Positions 45,288 to 54,740 are shown, numbered from the stretch's first letter. The stretch: DNA of 64,000 bases from Glycomyces terrestris (GCF_003933745.1 NZ_RSEB01000002.1:744001-808000); one strand, 5' to 3'. Notes: a model not told the origin generated them from the letters alone. Translations and numbers: made by a program.

Positions 45288-45797
45288 GTGCCAGGCGAGA
45301 CGTTGGCAGTGGAGTTTACGAACGTGAGCCTCTGGGAAGTCGCGCTGCTGATCATCGCGGTCGCGTTCTTCATCTTCAGCCTCATGCTCGCGGTGGGCCT
45401 CATCCGGAAGCTCGACGGCACGGTCGCCCGCGTCAACAGCGTGCTCGACAAGGTCGACCACGAGATCGGCCCGATCCTGCGGAACGCGAACACGACGCTC
45501 GACAACGTGAACGCCTCGCTCGTCCAGGTCGAGGGCGAGCTCGAGAAGGTCGGCGCGATCACCCACAACGCCGCGCACGTCTCCTCCAACGTCGCCAACA
45601 TCACCAGCCTCGTCGTCTCGGCCGTCGGCTCGCCGCTGGTCAAGGCCGCCGCGTTCGGCTTCGGCCTGCGCACCGCCGTCAAGAAGCGCAGCCAGGACTA
45701 CGACGAGGACCAGGTCCGGCGCATGGTCGAGGCGTCCCGCCAGACCAAGCGCGAGGCCAAGCGGGCCGCCAAGGCCCGCCGCCGCGCCGCGAAGTAG
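45288..45797 (+). CDS. DUF948 family membrane protein
   Basis: The 169-residue protein has one N-terminal membrane helix (about 14-36), then a long amphipathic region with heptad-like VNSVLDKVDHEIGPILRNAN repeats, and a very basic lysine/arginine C-terminus. DUF948 proteins are anchored coiled-coil proteins and are usually encoded upstream of alaS in actinomycetes. The function is unknown. GTG 45288 follows GGGGGAAGAG; ATG 45264 would add eight residues before the ribosome binding site. Confidence 0.82.
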   Translation: MPGETLAVEFTNVSLWEVALLIIAVAFFIFSLMLAVGLIRKLDGTVARVNSVLDKVDHEIGPILRNANTTLDNVNASLVQVEGELEKVGAITHNAAHVSSNVANITSLVVSAVGSPLVKAAAFGFGLRTAVKKRSQDYDEDQVRRMVEASRQTKREAKRAAKARRRAAK

Positions 45798-45804
45798 CGC
45801 ACCC

Positions 45805-45829
45805 GCGCGGCGGAGCGCTCCGCCCGCGC
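45805..45829 (+). terminator. Hairpin after the DUF948 gene
   Basis: GCGCGGCGGAG (45805-45815) pairs with CTCCGCCCGCGC (45818-45829) with one bulge and a 2-base loop. It may be a weak terminator or an mRNA stabiliser. Confidence 0.4.
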
Positions 45830-45868
45830 ACCAGAGACAATGCTCCGAAAACGGATTGAGGGGTCCCC

Positions 45869-46159
45869 GTGCTCAAGCGGATGATCTGGGTAGGCATCGG
45901 CGTCGTGGTCGGCGTCGTCGTGGTCCGCAAGCTCACCAAGGCGGCCGAGTCGGTCACTCCCGGCGGGGTCGCCGAGCGCATCGGCGACGCCGGTGCTGGA
46001 ATGAGGGAATCGCTCAAGTCGTTCTGGGCGGACGTCTCCGAGGCCAAGGCCGCCAAGGAGGCCGAGCTGTACGAGGCGATCGAGCGCGGCGAGGACATCT
46101 CGCCGCTCCTCACCGAAGCCGAAGAAGACGACGACCGCGCCCCGGGCCGGTTGTTCTAG
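45869..46159 (+). CDS. DUF6167-like small membrane protein
   Basis: The 96-residue protein has an N-terminal membrane helix (about 4-21, with WVGIGVVVGVVVVRKL), then a helical region and an acidic tail. Size, layout and position between a DUF948 gene and alaS match a small actinobacterial family of unknown function. GTG 45869 has GAGGGG 6 bases ahead. It is probably co-transcribed with alaS, 29 bases downstream. Confidence 0.72.
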   Translation: MLKRMIWVGIGVVVGVVVVRKLTKAAESVTPGGVAERIGDAGAGMRESLKSFWADVSEAKAAKEAELYEAIERGEDISPLLTEAEEDDDRAPGRLF

Positions 46160-46188
46160 CAGTCGCGAGACCTTGAAGGAGGTGCCCC

Positions 46189-48870
46189 ATGGAGACCGCT
46201 GAAATCCAACGCCGATTTCTGAAGTTCTTCGAGTCCAACGGCCATACGGTGGTCCCCAGCGCACCGCTGCCGGCGATCGAGGACCCGAACCTGCTGTTCG
46301 TGCCGGCCGGCATGGTCCCGTTCGTGCCCTACTTCCTGGGTCAGGCGACACCCGACTGGAGCACCGCCACGTCGGTGCAGAAGTGCATCCGCACGCCCGA
46401 CATCGACGAGGTCGGCAAGACCTCGCGCCACGGCACGTTCTTCCAGATGAACGGCAACTTCTCCTTCGGCGACTACTTCAAGGAGCAGGCGATCCGCTAC
46501 GCCTGGGACCTGACCACCGGCTCGGTCGAGTCCGGCGGCCTCGGACTGGACGGCGACCGCATCTGGGCCACGGTCTACCTCGACGACGACGAGGCGATCG
46601 ACATCTGGCACAAGCAGATCGGGCTCCCGCTCGACCGCATCGTGCGCCGCGGCCAGGCCGACAACATGTGGTCCATGGGCATCCCCGGCCCGTGCGGCCC
46701 CTGCTCGGAGCTGTACTACGACCGCGGGCCCGACTACGGCCCCGAGGGCGGCCCCGAGGTCGACGAGGACCGCTACCTGGAGTTCTGGAACCTCGTGTTC
46801 ATGCAGAACATCCGCGGCGAGGGCCCCGCCAAGGAGGGCTACGAGATCCTCGGCGACCTGCCGAAGAAGAACATCGACACCGGCATGGGCATGGAGCGCA
46901 TGGCCGCCCTGCTCCAGGGCGTCGACAACATGTACGAGATCGACCAGGTCCGCCCGCTCATCGACAAGGCGTCCGAGCTGACCGGGAAGCGCTACGGCGT
47001 CTCCTCCTCGCGGACCGCCTCCGAGTCGCACCCCGACGACGTGCGCTTCCGCGTCATCGCCGACCACGTGCGCTCGGCGCTCATGCTCATCGGCGACGGC
47101 GTCGTGCCCTCCAACGAGGGCCGCGGCTACGTGCTGCGCCGCATCATGCGCCGCGCGATCCGCGCCGTGCGCCTGCTCGGCTACGACAAGCCCGCGCTCC
47201 CGGAGCTGCTGCCGGTCGCCCGCGACTGCATGAGCCCGTCCTACCCCGAGCTCGCGAAGGACTTCGAGCGCATCGCCTCCTACGCGTACGGCGAGGAGGA
47301 GGCGTTCCTCAAGACCCTCAAGCACGGCACCACGATCCTCGACACCGCGGTCGCCGAGACCAAGACCGAGGGCGGGAAGACCCTGTCCGGGTCCAAGGCG
47401 TTCGAGCTGCACGACACGTACGGCTTCCCGATCGACCTGACCCTGGAGATGGCCGAGGAGCAGGGCCTCTCGGTCGACCAGGAGGGCTTCCGCCAGCTCA
47501 TGGCCGAGCAGCGGCGGCGCGCGAAGGCCGACGCGGCGGCGCGCAAGACCGGGCACGCGGACCTGTCCGCGTACTGGCAGCTCCTCCAGGAGCAGGGCCC
47601 CACCGACTGGAAGGCGTACGAGACCCTCGAGACCGAGTCCCGCGTCATCGGGCTCCTCTCGCAGGGGCAGCCGATCCCGGTCGCGAAGGCCGGCATGGTC
47701 TGCGAGGTCGTGCTCGACCGGACCCCGTTCTACGCCGAGTCCGGCGGCCAGCACGCCGACGCCGGCAAGATCGTCGGCCCGAGCCTCTTCGCCGAGGTCG
47801 TGGACGTGCAGCGCCCGGTCAAGAAGCTCGTCGTCCACCAGGTCCGCATCCTCGAGGGCGAGCTCGCGCTCGACGACAAGGTGCAGGCGACCGTCGACGC
47901 CGAGTGGCGCCTCGGCGCCCGCCAGGCGCACTCGGGCACCCACGTGGTGCACGCGGCCCTGCGCGAGGTGCTCGGCCCGACCGCGCTCCAGTCCGGTTCG
48001 TTCAACCGGCCCGGCTACCTGCGCCTGGACTTCTCGTGGCGCTCGAAGCTCTCCGACGAGACGAAGAGCGAGATCGAGGAGGTCTCGAACAAGGCCGTCC
48101 GCGACGACCTGCCCGTCTCGGTCAAGTACATGTCGCTCCCGGAGGCCAAGGACTTCGGCGCGGTGGCGCTGTTCGGCGAGACCTACGACGAGACCGTGCG
48201 CGTCGTCGAGATCGGCGGCCCCTGGTCGCGCGAGCTCTGCGGTGGCACGCACGTGTCGCACTCGGCCCAGATCGGCCCGCTCGTCCTCACCGGGGAGTCC
48301 TCGGTCGGCTCGGGCCAGCGCCGCGTCGAGGCCGCCACGGGCATGGAGGCGTACCGCTACCTGGCCCGCGAGCGCGACCTCGTCTCGCAGATCGCCGAGG
48401 AGATCGGGGCCCAGCGCGGCGACGTCCTCGAGCGGGTCCGCGCGATCCTCCAGCGCTCCAAGGACGCCGAGCGCGAGCTCGCCGGCCTCCAGGCGAAGCT
48501 CGTCTCCGGCCGCGCGGCCGAGTTCGCGCAGAACGCGAAGCAGGTCGGCGCCGTCAAGGTCGCCGCGGTCCAGGCGCCCGAGGGCACCAAGGGCGGCGAC
48601 GTCCGCGACCTCGCGCTGAAGATCCGCGACGCCCTCGGCGACGCCGAGCCGGGCGTGGCCGCGGTCGTGGCGACCGCGGGCGGCAAGGCCAGCATCGTCG
48701 TCGCGGCGAACGCGGCCGCGAAGGCGCAGCACGTGTCGGCGGCGGCCCTCGTCAAGGCCGCGCTGTCCGGCAAGGGCGGCGGCAACGACGACATCGCGCA
48801 GGGCGGCGGCGTCGCGGCCGACCAGGCCCCGCAGCTGCTCGACGCGGTCGTCCGCGCCATCGGCGAGTAG
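46189..48870 (+). CDS. alaS: Alanyl-tRNA synthetase
   Basis: The 893-residue class II synthetase charges tRNA-Ala. The catalytic core (about 1-250, with [15 protein letters not shown] and [19 protein letters not shown]) is followed by the tRNA-recognition domain. The editing domain has zinc-binding HSGTHVVH (near 583) and CGGTH (near 684), and the C-Ala domain closes the protein. A strong AAGGAGG precedes the ATG by 7 bases. ruvX begins on the base after its stop. The operon alaS-ruvX-mltG-aroE is the standard actinobacterial order. Confidence 0.98.
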   Translation: METAEIQRRFLKFFESNGHTVVPSAPLPAIEDPNLLFVPAGMVPFVPYFLGQATPDWSTATSVQKCIRTPDIDEVGKTSRHGTFFQMNGNFSFGDYFKEQAIRYAWDLTTGSVESGGLGLDGDRIWATVYLDDDEAIDIWHKQIGLPLDRIVRRGQADNMWSMGIPGPCGPCSELYYDRGPDYGPEGGPEVDEDRYLEFWNLVFMQNIRGEGPAKEGYEILGDLPKKNIDTGMGMERMAALLQGVDNMYEIDQVRPLIDKASELTGKRYGVSSSRTASESHPDDVRFRVIADHVRSALMLIGDGVVPSNEGRGYVLRRIMRRAIRAVRLLGYDKPALPELLPVARDCMSPSYPELAKDFERIASYAYGEEEAFLKTLKHGTTILDTAVAETKTEGGKTLSGSKAFELHDTYGFPIDLTLEMAEEQGLSVDQEGFRQLMAEQRRRAKADAAARKTGHADLSAYWQLLQEQGPTDWKAYETLETESRVIGLLSQGQPIPVAKAGMVCEVVLDRTPFYAESGGQHADAGKIVGPSLFAEVVDVQRPVKKLVVHQVRILEGELALDDKVQATVDAEWRLGARQAHSGTHVVHAALREVLGPTALQSGSFNRPGYLRLDFSWRSKLSDETKSEIEEVSNKAVRDDLPVSVKYMSLPEAKDFGAVALFGETYDETVRVVEIGGPWSRELCGGTHVSHSAQIGPLVLTGESSVGSGQRRVEAATGMEAYRYLARERDLVSQIAEEIGAQRGDVLERVRAILQRSKDAERELAGLQAKLVSGRAAEFAQNAKQVGAVKVAAVQAPEGTKGGDVRDLALKIRDALGDAEPGVAAVVATAGGKASIVVAANAAAKAQHVSAAALVKAALSGKGGGNDDIAQGGGVAADQAPQLLDAVVRAIGE

Positions 48871-49350
48871 ATGGAAGACGCACCTGACGGCCCCGCACCC
48901 GACGAGTGGGTGCGGGGCCGCCGTCTCGGCATCGACCTCGGGAAGGCCCGCATCGGCGTCGCCGTGTGCGACCCCGACGGGCTCCTCGCCACTCCGGTCG
49001 CGACCGTTCGTCGCGACCTCAAAACCGCTGGTGAGCACATTCCGGCCGATATTCAAGAAATCGCCGAAACGGCCCGGGAATACGATGTGGTCGAAATCGT
49101 CGTCGGCCTACCCGTTACTCTTTCGGGTGAGGAGGGGCCGGCAGCCGCCCACACCCGAGCCTGGGTGCAGCGGTTCGCCGACCACGTCTCGCCAACGCCG
49201 GTGACCCTGACCGACGAGCGCATGACCACCGCCGTCGCCACCCGCCGCCTGAACGAGGGCGGGGTGCGCGGCAAGCGGAAGCGCTCCATCGTCGACCAGG
49301 CGGCCGCGGTGGAGATCCTCCAGCAATGGTTGGACCGGCGGCGGAGGTAG
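48871..49350 (+). CDS. ruvX: Putative pre-16S rRNA nuclease / Holliday junction resolvase-like protein
   Basis: The 159-residue RNase H-fold protein of the YqgF family matures the 5' end of 16S rRNA in E. coli. Catalytic acids appear in LGIDLGKARIGVAV (Asp), VVGLPVTLSGEEG (with Glu near) and IVDQAAAVEIL (Asp). The N-terminus has an extra acidic stretch of about 16 residues. ATG 48871 touches the alaS stop, so it is made by re-initiation; the ribosome binding site would be inside alaS. mltG starts 8 bases after it. Confidence 0.92.
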   Translation: MEDAPDGPAPDEWVRGRRLGIDLGKARIGVAVCDPDGLLATPVATVRRDLKTAGEHIPADIQEIAETAREYDVVEIVVGLPVTLSGEEGPAAAHTRAWVQRFADHVSPTPVTLTDERMTTAVATRRLNEGGVRGKRKRSIVDQAAAVEILQQWLDRRRR

Positions 49351-49358
49351 AGGACAGG

Positions 49359-50627
49359 ATGCTCGGCGACTTCAGGACCGAGGACGATCGCGCGGCGGCT
49401 CCCCGGAGCCACCGGCGCAAGGACTCCGGCAAGTCACTGATCGCCATGACCCTGGTCGTCGCCCTGTTCGGCGTCATCGGTGTCGGCGGCTGGTGGGCAT
49501 ACAACAACATCGTCAAGGACTACTTCGTCGCCGAGGACTTCACCGGCGACGGCAACGGCAACCAGGTCGTCGTCACCGTCGAGCAGGGCTGGCTCGTGTC
49601 CGACATCGCCGACCACCTCTACGAGCAGGGCGTGATCGCCTCCGCGAAGGCGTTCCTGAACGCCTCCGAGGACGACGGCGACTCCGGCACCACGATCCAG
49701 CCGGGCTCCTACGCGATGGAGGAGGAGATGTCGGCCGCCGCGGCGCTCGAGTTCATGACCGACCCGGCGAACCTGACGCTCGACCACGTCGTCATTCCCG
49801 AAGGCAAGCGGTCCTTCGAGATCTACGAGATCCTCTCGGAGTACACGGGTGTGCCCGTCGCCGACTTCGAGGCCGCCGCCCAGGACCCCGAGGCGCTCGG
49901 CGTCGACCCGGTCTGGTTCGAGGGCTTCTCCGACCGGCAGGTCAAGTCCGTCGAGGGCTTCCTGTTCCCCTCCGCGTACGAGTTCGACGAGACCTGGACC
50001 GCCGCCGAGATGCTCGAGGCGATGGTCACGCGCTTCAACGAGACGATCGCCGAGATCGGGTTCATGGAGAAGCTCGCCTCGATCGAGGACCCCGACCCCG
50101 ACTACGACCCGGGCGCCATGGAGAACCAGACGTTCTACCCGCCGACGAACGGCGAGTTCGAGATCTACCCGTGGATGGCGCTCCAGATCGCGTCCATCGT
50201 CCAGTCCGAGTCCGGCATCGCCTCCGACGACCCGAAGATCGCCCAGGTCATGTACAACAAGATGTACCTGAACCCGTACGACCACGAGCAGACCAACTGC
50301 AACTGCTTCGAGTCGGAGGCGATCTGGAACTACGGCCGCCTGCTCAACGGCGAGGACGCCATCACCTCCGGCGAGGACATCGACTGGGGCTCGGTCATGC
50401 GCGACCCCGACAACCCGTGGTCCCCGTCCGCGCCCGAGCACGCCGGCTACCTGCCGAGCGCGATCTCGAACCCCGGCGCGGCCGCCCTCGAGTCCGCCGT
50501 GAGCCCCGAGGCGGGCGACTGGCTGTTCTTCGTGACCGCCTACGACGACGGCTCGGCGCTGTTCGCCGAGACGTACGAGGAGCACCAGGACAACATCGAG
50601 GTCGCCGAGGAGAACGGCATCCAATGA
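49359..50627 (+). CDS. mltG: Endolytic murein transglycosylase MltG
   Basis: The 422-residue protein has a cytoplasmic start, one membrane helix (about 28-47), a LysM-like region (about 65-150), and the YceG lytic domain. The enzyme cuts nascent glycan strands and sets their length. The catalytic block reads ASIVQSESGIASDDPKIAQV; the usual form is ASIVEKE(T), so one of the two glutamates is Gln here, while the second remains. A short CNCF cysteine pair occurs near the substrate groove. ATG 49359 has GAGGACAGG upstream. It overlaps aroE by 4 bases. Confidence 0.92.
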   Translation: MLGDFRTEDDRAAAPRSHRRKDSGKSLIAMTLVVALFGVIGVGGWWAYNNIVKDYFVAEDFTGDGNGNQVVVTVEQGWLVSDIADHLYEQGVIASAKAFLNASEDDGDSGTTIQPGSYAMEEEMSAAAALEFMTDPANLTLDHVVIPEGKRSFEIYEILSEYTGVPVADFEAAAQDPEALGVDPVWFEGFSDRQVKSVEGFLFPSAYEFDETWTAAEMLEAMVTRFNETIAEIGFMEKLASIEDPDPDYDPGAMENQTFYPPTNGEFEIYPWMALQIASIVQSESGIASDDPKIAQVMYNKMYLNPYDHEQTNCNCFESEAIWNYGRLLNGEDAITSGEDIDWGSVMRDPDNPWSPSAPEHAGYLPSAISNPGAAALESAVSPEAGDWLFFVTAYDDGSALFAETYEEHQDNIEVAEENGIQ

Positions 50628-51442
50628 TGAAGGCCGCGGTCCTCGGCAAGCCCATCGCGCACTCGCTCTCGCCGGTCATCCACAACGCCGGCTTCGCCGC
50701 GGCGGGGCTCGGCGACTGGACGTACACGCGCCACGAGTGCGACGAGTCCGGGCTCGCCGCGTTCGTCGACGGGCTCGACGCGACCTGGGCCGGGCTCTCG
50801 CTCACCATGCCGCTCAAGGAGGTCGCGCTCGACGTCGCCGCGGAGGCCACCCCGGTCGCCGAGGCGATCGGCGCGGCCAACACGCTCGTGCTGCGCGGCG
50901 GGCGCCGCCTCGCGGACAACACCGACGCCCCCGGGATCGTCGACGCGCTCGCCGAGGCCGGCATGAAGGAGGCCGAGCACGTCGCCGTCCTCGGCGCCGG
51001 CGGGTCCGCGCGCGCCGCGCTCGCCGCCGCCCGGCAGCTCGGCGCCGCCGCCGTCACCGTGTACGCCCGCCGCCGCGAGGCGATCCGCGACCTCGAACCG
51101 GTCGCCTCCCGCCTCGGCCTGCGCCTGCACGCCGCCGACTGGGAGGACGCGGCGCGCGCCGGGCGCGCCGACCTGGTCGTCGCCACCGTCCCGAAGGGCG
51201 TCACCGACGGCCTGCGCCTGGACTGGTCGGCCGACGCGGTCCTGTTCGACATCCTCTACGACCCGTGGCCGACCCCGCTCGCCGCGGCCGCGGAGGCGAG
51301 CGGCGTGCGCGTCCTCGACGGGCTGGCGCTCCTGCTCGCCCAGGCCGTGCGGCAGTGGACGCAGTTCACCGGCGTCGCGGACGCCCCGGTCGCGGCGATG
51401 CGCCGCGCCCTCTACGACGCGGTCCCGTCCCGGACCGAGTGA
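50624..51442 (+). CDS. aroE: Shikimate dehydrogenase
   Basis: The 272-residue NADP enzyme reduces 3-dehydroshikimate on the way to aromatic amino acids. Visible are the opening VLGKPIAHSLSPVIHNAGF, the catalytic lysine in SLTMPLKE, ADNTDAPG, and the nucleotide loop LGAGGSARAAL. ATGATG at 50624 overlaps the mltG stop (ATGA); either ATG may be used. The linkage to mltG is conserved in actinomycetes. The DCC gene begins 11 bases later. Confidence 0.96.
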   Translation: MMKAAVLGKPIAHSLSPVIHNAGFAAAGLGDWTYTRHECDESGLAAFVDGLDATWAGLSLTMPLKEVALDVAAEATPVAEAIGAANTLVLRGGRRLADNTDAPGIVDALAEAGMKEAEHVAVLGAGGSARAALAAARQLGAAAVTVYARRREAIRDLEPVASRLGLRLHAADWEDAARAGRADLVVATVPKGVTDGLRLDWSADAVLFDILYDPWPTPLAAAAEASGVRVLDGLALLLAQAVRQWTQFTGVADAPVAAMRRALYDAVPSRTE

Positions 51443-51453
51443 AGGACCCGAGC

Positions 51454-51852
51454 ATGCACGACGAGCACTTCTTCATCTACGACGGCGACTGCGCGTTCTG
51501 CACGACGTGCGCGAACTTCATCGAGAAGCGCATCCGCACCACCGCGAAGGTCACGCCCTGGCAGTGGGCCGACCTCGACGCGATGGGCGTGACCCAGGAG
51601 GAGGCCGAGGAGGCCGTCCTGTGGATCGAGGCCGACTTCCGCCGCGCCGGGCCCGACGCGATCGCGGTGCTCCTGCGCCGCGCCCAGTGGTACTGGCGCC
51701 CGATCGGCTGGGGCCTCTCGCTCAAGCCCGTCTCCTTCCTCGCCTGGCCCGTCTACCGCTGGGTCGCCCGCAACCGCCACCGCCTGCCCGGCGGCACCGC
51801 CGCCTGCTCGCTCCCGCAGGCCGAGCGCGACCGGCTCCGCGGGCAGCAGTGA
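51454..51852 (+). CDS. DCC1-like thiol-disulfide oxidoreductase
   Basis: The 132-residue protein carries the DCC signature, FIYDGDCAFCTTCANF (about 6-21), with the redox pair CxxC. DCC proteins are thioredoxin-like and in many genomes are fused to, or lie beside, HTTM membrane proteins, as is the case here. It should work at the cytoplasmic side, perhaps reducing or supplying a thiol to the HTTM protein. ATG 51454 follows AAGGA by 7 bases; GTG 51439 overlapping the aroE stop is another choice. It may be read from the aroE mRNA. Confidence 0.85.
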   Translation: MHDEHFFIYDGDCAFCTTCANFIEKRIRTTAKVTPWQWADLDAMGVTQEEAEEAVLWIEADFRRAGPDAIAVLLRRAQWYWRPIGWGLSLKPVSFLAWPVYRWVARNRHRLPGGTAACSLPQAERDRLRGQQ

Positions 51853-51873
51853 GCGCCTTACGCACCGGTATGC

Positions 51874-51879
51874 CATACT
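51874..51879 (+). promoter_or_regulatory. -10 element of HTTM cassette 1 (leaderless)
   Basis: CATACT is followed by 6 bases and the ATG at 51886. The identical element heads cassette 2 at 53296, and the base before both is C. Confidence 0.55.
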
Positions 51880-51885
51880 CTGCCG

Positions 51886-52350
51886 ATGCCCGCTGAGCGC
51901 ACCGAACCCCCCTTGAGCCGCACCGGCAGGGCCGTCCGCGTCGCGGCGGCCCTCGCCATGGTCCTCGCGCTCATGGCCACCTCCGTGTGGGGCGAGGACG
52001 ACTTCTTCCCGTTCGCGCCCTTCAAGATGTACTCGCGCGCCACGGACCCGGACGGCTGGGTCAAGAGCACCGGCGTCATCCTCATCGACGCCGAGGGCGA
52101 GCGGATCGCCATCAGCGACACCGACACCGGCTTCCGCCGCGCCGAACTCGAAGGCCAGCTGCCCCGCTTCCGCGAGGACCCCGGCCTGCTCGCGCACATC
52201 GCCGAGGCGTACGAGGCCGCGCACCCCGACGACCCCGAGATCGTCGGGGCCGAGATCGTCATCAGGCGCTACGAGCTCGTCGACGGCGCGCGCACCGGCG
52301 AGGAGACCGAGGAGATCGTCGCCGTGTGGACCGAGGAGGGGACCGCGTGA
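51886..52350 (+). CDS. Small anchored partner protein of HTTM cassette 1
   Basis: The 154-residue protein has one hydrophobic segment (about 18-34, signal or anchor) followed at once by the striking block EDDFFPFAPFKMYS, then an acidic domain with TGFRRAELEGQ and EEIVAVWTEE. It has no cysteines in the mature part. The paralogue at 53308 shares FPFAPFKMYS, GFRRAELEGQ and the overall length. The TGA overlaps the GTG of the HTTM gene (GTGA), so the pair is stoichiometric. Family unknown; a likely extracytoplasmic partner or substrate of the HTTM protein. Confidence 0.72.
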   Translation: MPAERTEPPLSRTGRAVRVAAALAMVLALMATSVWGEDDFFPFAPFKMYSRATDPDGWVKSTGVILIDAEGERIAISDTDTGFRRAELEGQLPRFREDPGLLAHIAEAYEAAHPDDPEIVGAEIVIRRYELVDGARTGEETEEIVAVWTEEGTA

Positions 52351-53264
52351 GCGTCCGCAGCGCCGTGAACGGCTTCTTCTTCGAACCCGTGCCGCTGGGC
52401 CGGGTCGCCGCGATGCGCTTCCTCGCCGGGCTCTACGTCTGGATCGAGTGGTGGGCGTACATGCCCTTCATCTTCCGGCACCGGTTCGTCCCCGAGGAGC
52501 TCTACCAGCCCCTCTTCATCGGCCGCGTCCTGCCGCTCCCCGCCCCCAACTACTGGATCGTCACCGGCACCCTCGTCGTCATGCTCGCCGCCGCCACCCC
52601 GATGATGTTCGGCTACCGGCCCCGGCTGTTCGGCTGGATCCTCTTCGCCGCCTACTTCGAGTGGATGATCATCGCCAACTCGTACGGCAAGGTCGACCAC
52701 GCCAGCTTCGGGTTCATGACCCTGCTCCTGGTGCTGTGCATGATGCCCGCCGGCGCGCGGTGGGGCGACCGCGAGCACCTGTCCGAACGCGTCGGCTGGG
52801 GCTTCAAGCTCGTCCAGATCGGCGTCGTCTGCACCTACTTCCTGTCCGCGTGGGCCAAGTTCCGCTACGGCGGCTTCGACTGGGCGAACTCGGGCGTCTT
52901 CACGTGGGCGATCATCCGCCGCGGCACCGTGTTCTCGAACTGGATGCTCGACTTCCCCTGGCTGCTGCACCTCGCCCAGTGGGGCATGATCGCCTTCGAG
53001 CTCCTCACCCCGATCGTGCTGCTCGTCTACCGCTGGAAGCGGCTCCAGTACGCGCTCATCGCGTTCCTGTACTGCTTCCACGTCGCGGTCTTCGCCGCGC
53101 TCGGCATCAGCTTCCTGCCGCACCTGGTCGCCATGGCCTGCTTCCTGCCGCTCGAGCGCCTCGACCCGCGCGCGACCGTCCGCCGGCTCCGGGCCCGCGC
53201 CGCCGCGCGCCGCGCCGCGCCGACCGAGCGCGAACCCGAACCCCAGTTCGAGTCCGGCCCCTGA
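52347..53264 (+). CDS. HTTM domain membrane protein 1 (vitamin K-dependent carboxylase-like)
   Basis: The 305-residue protein has six to seven membrane segments. It carries HTTM-type features: RVAAMRFLAGLYVWIEWW at the start, FEWMIIANSYGKVDH in the centre, YFLSAWAKFRYGGFDW and IAFLYCFHVAVF later. HTTM is the membrane part of vitamin K-dependent gamma-carboxylases; bacterial stand-alone forms have unknown reactions. The charged YGKVDH and the late CFH are candidate active residues. A near-identical paralogue lies at 53772. GTG 52347 overlaps the partner gene by 4 bases. Confidence 0.8.
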   Translation: MSVRSAVNGFFFEPVPLGRVAAMRFLAGLYVWIEWWAYMPFIFRHRFVPEELYQPLFIGRVLPLPAPNYWIVTGTLVVMLAAATPMMFGYRPRLFGWILFAAYFEWMIIANSYGKVDHASFGFMTLLLVLCMMPAGARWGDREHLSERVGWGFKLVQIGVVCTYFLSAWAKFRYGGFDWANSGVFTWAIIRRGTVFSNWMLDFPWLLHLAQWGMIAFELLTPIVLLVYRWKRLQYALIAFLYCFHVAVFAALGISFLPHLVAMACFLPLERLDPRATVRRLRARAAARRAAPTEREPEPQFESGP

Positions 53265-53295
53265 CGCGCCGCGGCCCGCGCTGGCGGGCCCGTGC

Positions 53296-53301
53296 CATAC
53301 T
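53296..53301 (+). promoter_or_regulatory. -10 element of HTTM cassette 2 (leaderless)
   Basis: CATACT is followed by 6 bases (CTTGCC) and the GTG at 53308. No ribosome binding site is present. The duplication evidently included the promoter. Confidence 0.55.
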
Positions 53302-53307
53302 CTTGCC

Positions 53308-53775
53308 GTGTCAGTGGACGAACCCCACCTCTCCCGAGTCCGGCCGGCGGGCCGGGCGGTGCGCGTCTCGATCACCATGGTCGTGCTCGCGCTCGTCACC
53401 GCCACCACCTTCTGGGGCGGCGACGACTACTTCCCGTTCGCGCCGTTCAAGATGTACTCGTTCTCGAAGGAGCTCGACGGCTGGGCCGGCTCGACCCGCG
53501 TCGAGGCCGTGAACGAGGAGGGCGAGCGCTTCTCGCTCACCGAGCGCATCACCGGCTTCCGCCGGGCCGAGCTCGAAGGCCAGAAGAGCCGCTTCATCGA
53601 GGACCCGTCCCTGCTCCAATACATCGCCGAGGCGTACGAGAACACGAACCCGGACAAGCCCGAGATCGTCACCGTCGAGATCGTCGAGCGCCGCTACCGG
53701 CTCGAGGACGGCTACCAGACCGGCGAGGTCGTCGAGGTCGTCGAGGCCACCTGGACCCGGGAGGAGGACGCATGA
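53308..53775 (+). CDS. Small anchored partner protein of HTTM cassette 2
   Basis: This 155-residue paralogue of the 51886 protein has one hydrophobic segment (about 14-30), then DDYFPFAPFKMYS and the shared TGFRRAELEGQ block. The C-terminal part is more diverged, with a VEVVEATW ending. The ATGA overlap with the next gene copies the overlap of cassette 1 (GTGA there). Its function is unknown; the strict pairing argues for a complex with the HTTM protein. Confidence 0.72.
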   Translation: MSVDEPHLSRVRPAGRAVRVSITMVVLALVTATTFWGGDDYFPFAPFKMYSFSKELDGWAGSTRVEAVNEEGERFSLTERITGFRRAELEGQKSRFIEDPSLLQYIAEAYENTNPDKPEIVTVEIVERRYRLEDGYQTGEVVEVVEATWTREEDA

Positions 53776-54725
53776 CGCCGCTCCCCTTGGCGCGGAAGGC
53801 CACCGGCTGGTTCTTCCAGCCCGTCGCCCTCGGGCGCGTGGCCGCGATGCGGTTCCTCGCCGGCGCGTTCATCTGGGTCGACTGGTGGTGGTACATGCCG
53901 TGGATCCTCGGCCACCGCCACGTCCCCGGCGAGCTCTACCAGCCGCTGTTCATCGCCCGCGTCCTGCCGGTCTTCCCGGTCCCGAACTACTGGATCGTCG
54001 TCGGCACCCTCGTCGTCCTCCTCGCCGCCGCCACCCCGATGATGTTCGGCTACCGCGCCCGCCTGTTCGGCTGGATCGTGGCGGCCGCGTACTTCGAGTG
54101 GATGATCATCGCGATGTCCTACGGGAAGGTCGACCACGGCAAGTTCGCGTTCCTCCTGCTCCTGTTCCTCCTGCCGACCATGCCGAAGGCGAAGTGGGGC
54201 GACCGGACGCACCTGTCCGAGCACGTCGGCTGGGGCTTCAACCTGGTCCAGATCGGCGTCGTCTGCACCTACTTCTTCGCGGCCTGGGCCAAGATCCGCT
54301 ACGGCGGCTGGGAGTGGGTCAACTCCGCGACCATGACGTGGGCGATCATCCGCCGCGGCACCGAGTTCTCCACCTGGCTGCTCGACTACCCGTGGCTGCT
54401 GCGGCTCTCCCAGTGGGGCATGGTCGGCTTCGAGCTCCTGAGCCCCGTCGTCATGTTCGTCGCGGCCAAGCGCCTCAAATACGGCATCGTGGCGTTCTTC
54501 TACTGCTTCCACCTGACGGTGTTCCTCGCCGTGGAGATCAGCTTCCTGCCCCATCTGGTCGCGATGGCCTGCTTCCTCCCCTGGGAGCGCGTCCGTCCAC
54601 GTGACCTGATTCGCAATCTGCCCCGGGCGCCCCGCCTGATCCGGGAGAAACTCAAGGCCCGCAAGCGCATTCCCGCCCCGCGGCGGCCCGCCGAGACCGC
54701 CCCGGAGGCCGAGCCCGCGTCCTAG
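53772..54725 (+). CDS. HTTM domain membrane protein 2
   Basis: The 317-residue paralogue shares with copy 1 the blocks LGRVAAMRFLAG, ELYQPLFI-RVLP, AAATPMMFGYR, YFEWMIIA-SYGKVDH and ISFLPHLVAMACFLP. The C-terminus is a basic cytoplasmic tail (about 275-317). Differences lie mainly in the first periplasmic loop and in the tail. Retention of both copies suggests distinct partners or substrates. It ends 51 bases before the ABC ATPase gene, which has its own promoter. Confidence 0.8.
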   Translation: MTPLPLARKATGWFFQPVALGRVAAMRFLAGAFIWVDWWWYMPWILGHRHVPGELYQPLFIARVLPVFPVPNYWIVVGTLVVLLAAATPMMFGYRARLFGWIVAAAYFEWMIIAMSYGKVDHGKFAFLLLLFLLPTMPKAKWGDRTHLSEHVGWGFNLVQIGVVCTYFFAAWAKIRYGGWEWVNSATMTWAIIRRGTEFSTWLLDYPWLLRLSQWGMVGFELLSPVVMFVAAKRLKYGIVAFFYCFHLTVFLAVEISFLPHLVAMACFLPWERVRPRDLIRNLPRAPRLIREKLKARKRIPAPRRPAETAPEAEPAS

Positions 54726-54740
54726 GCCGCGGAAACGCGC

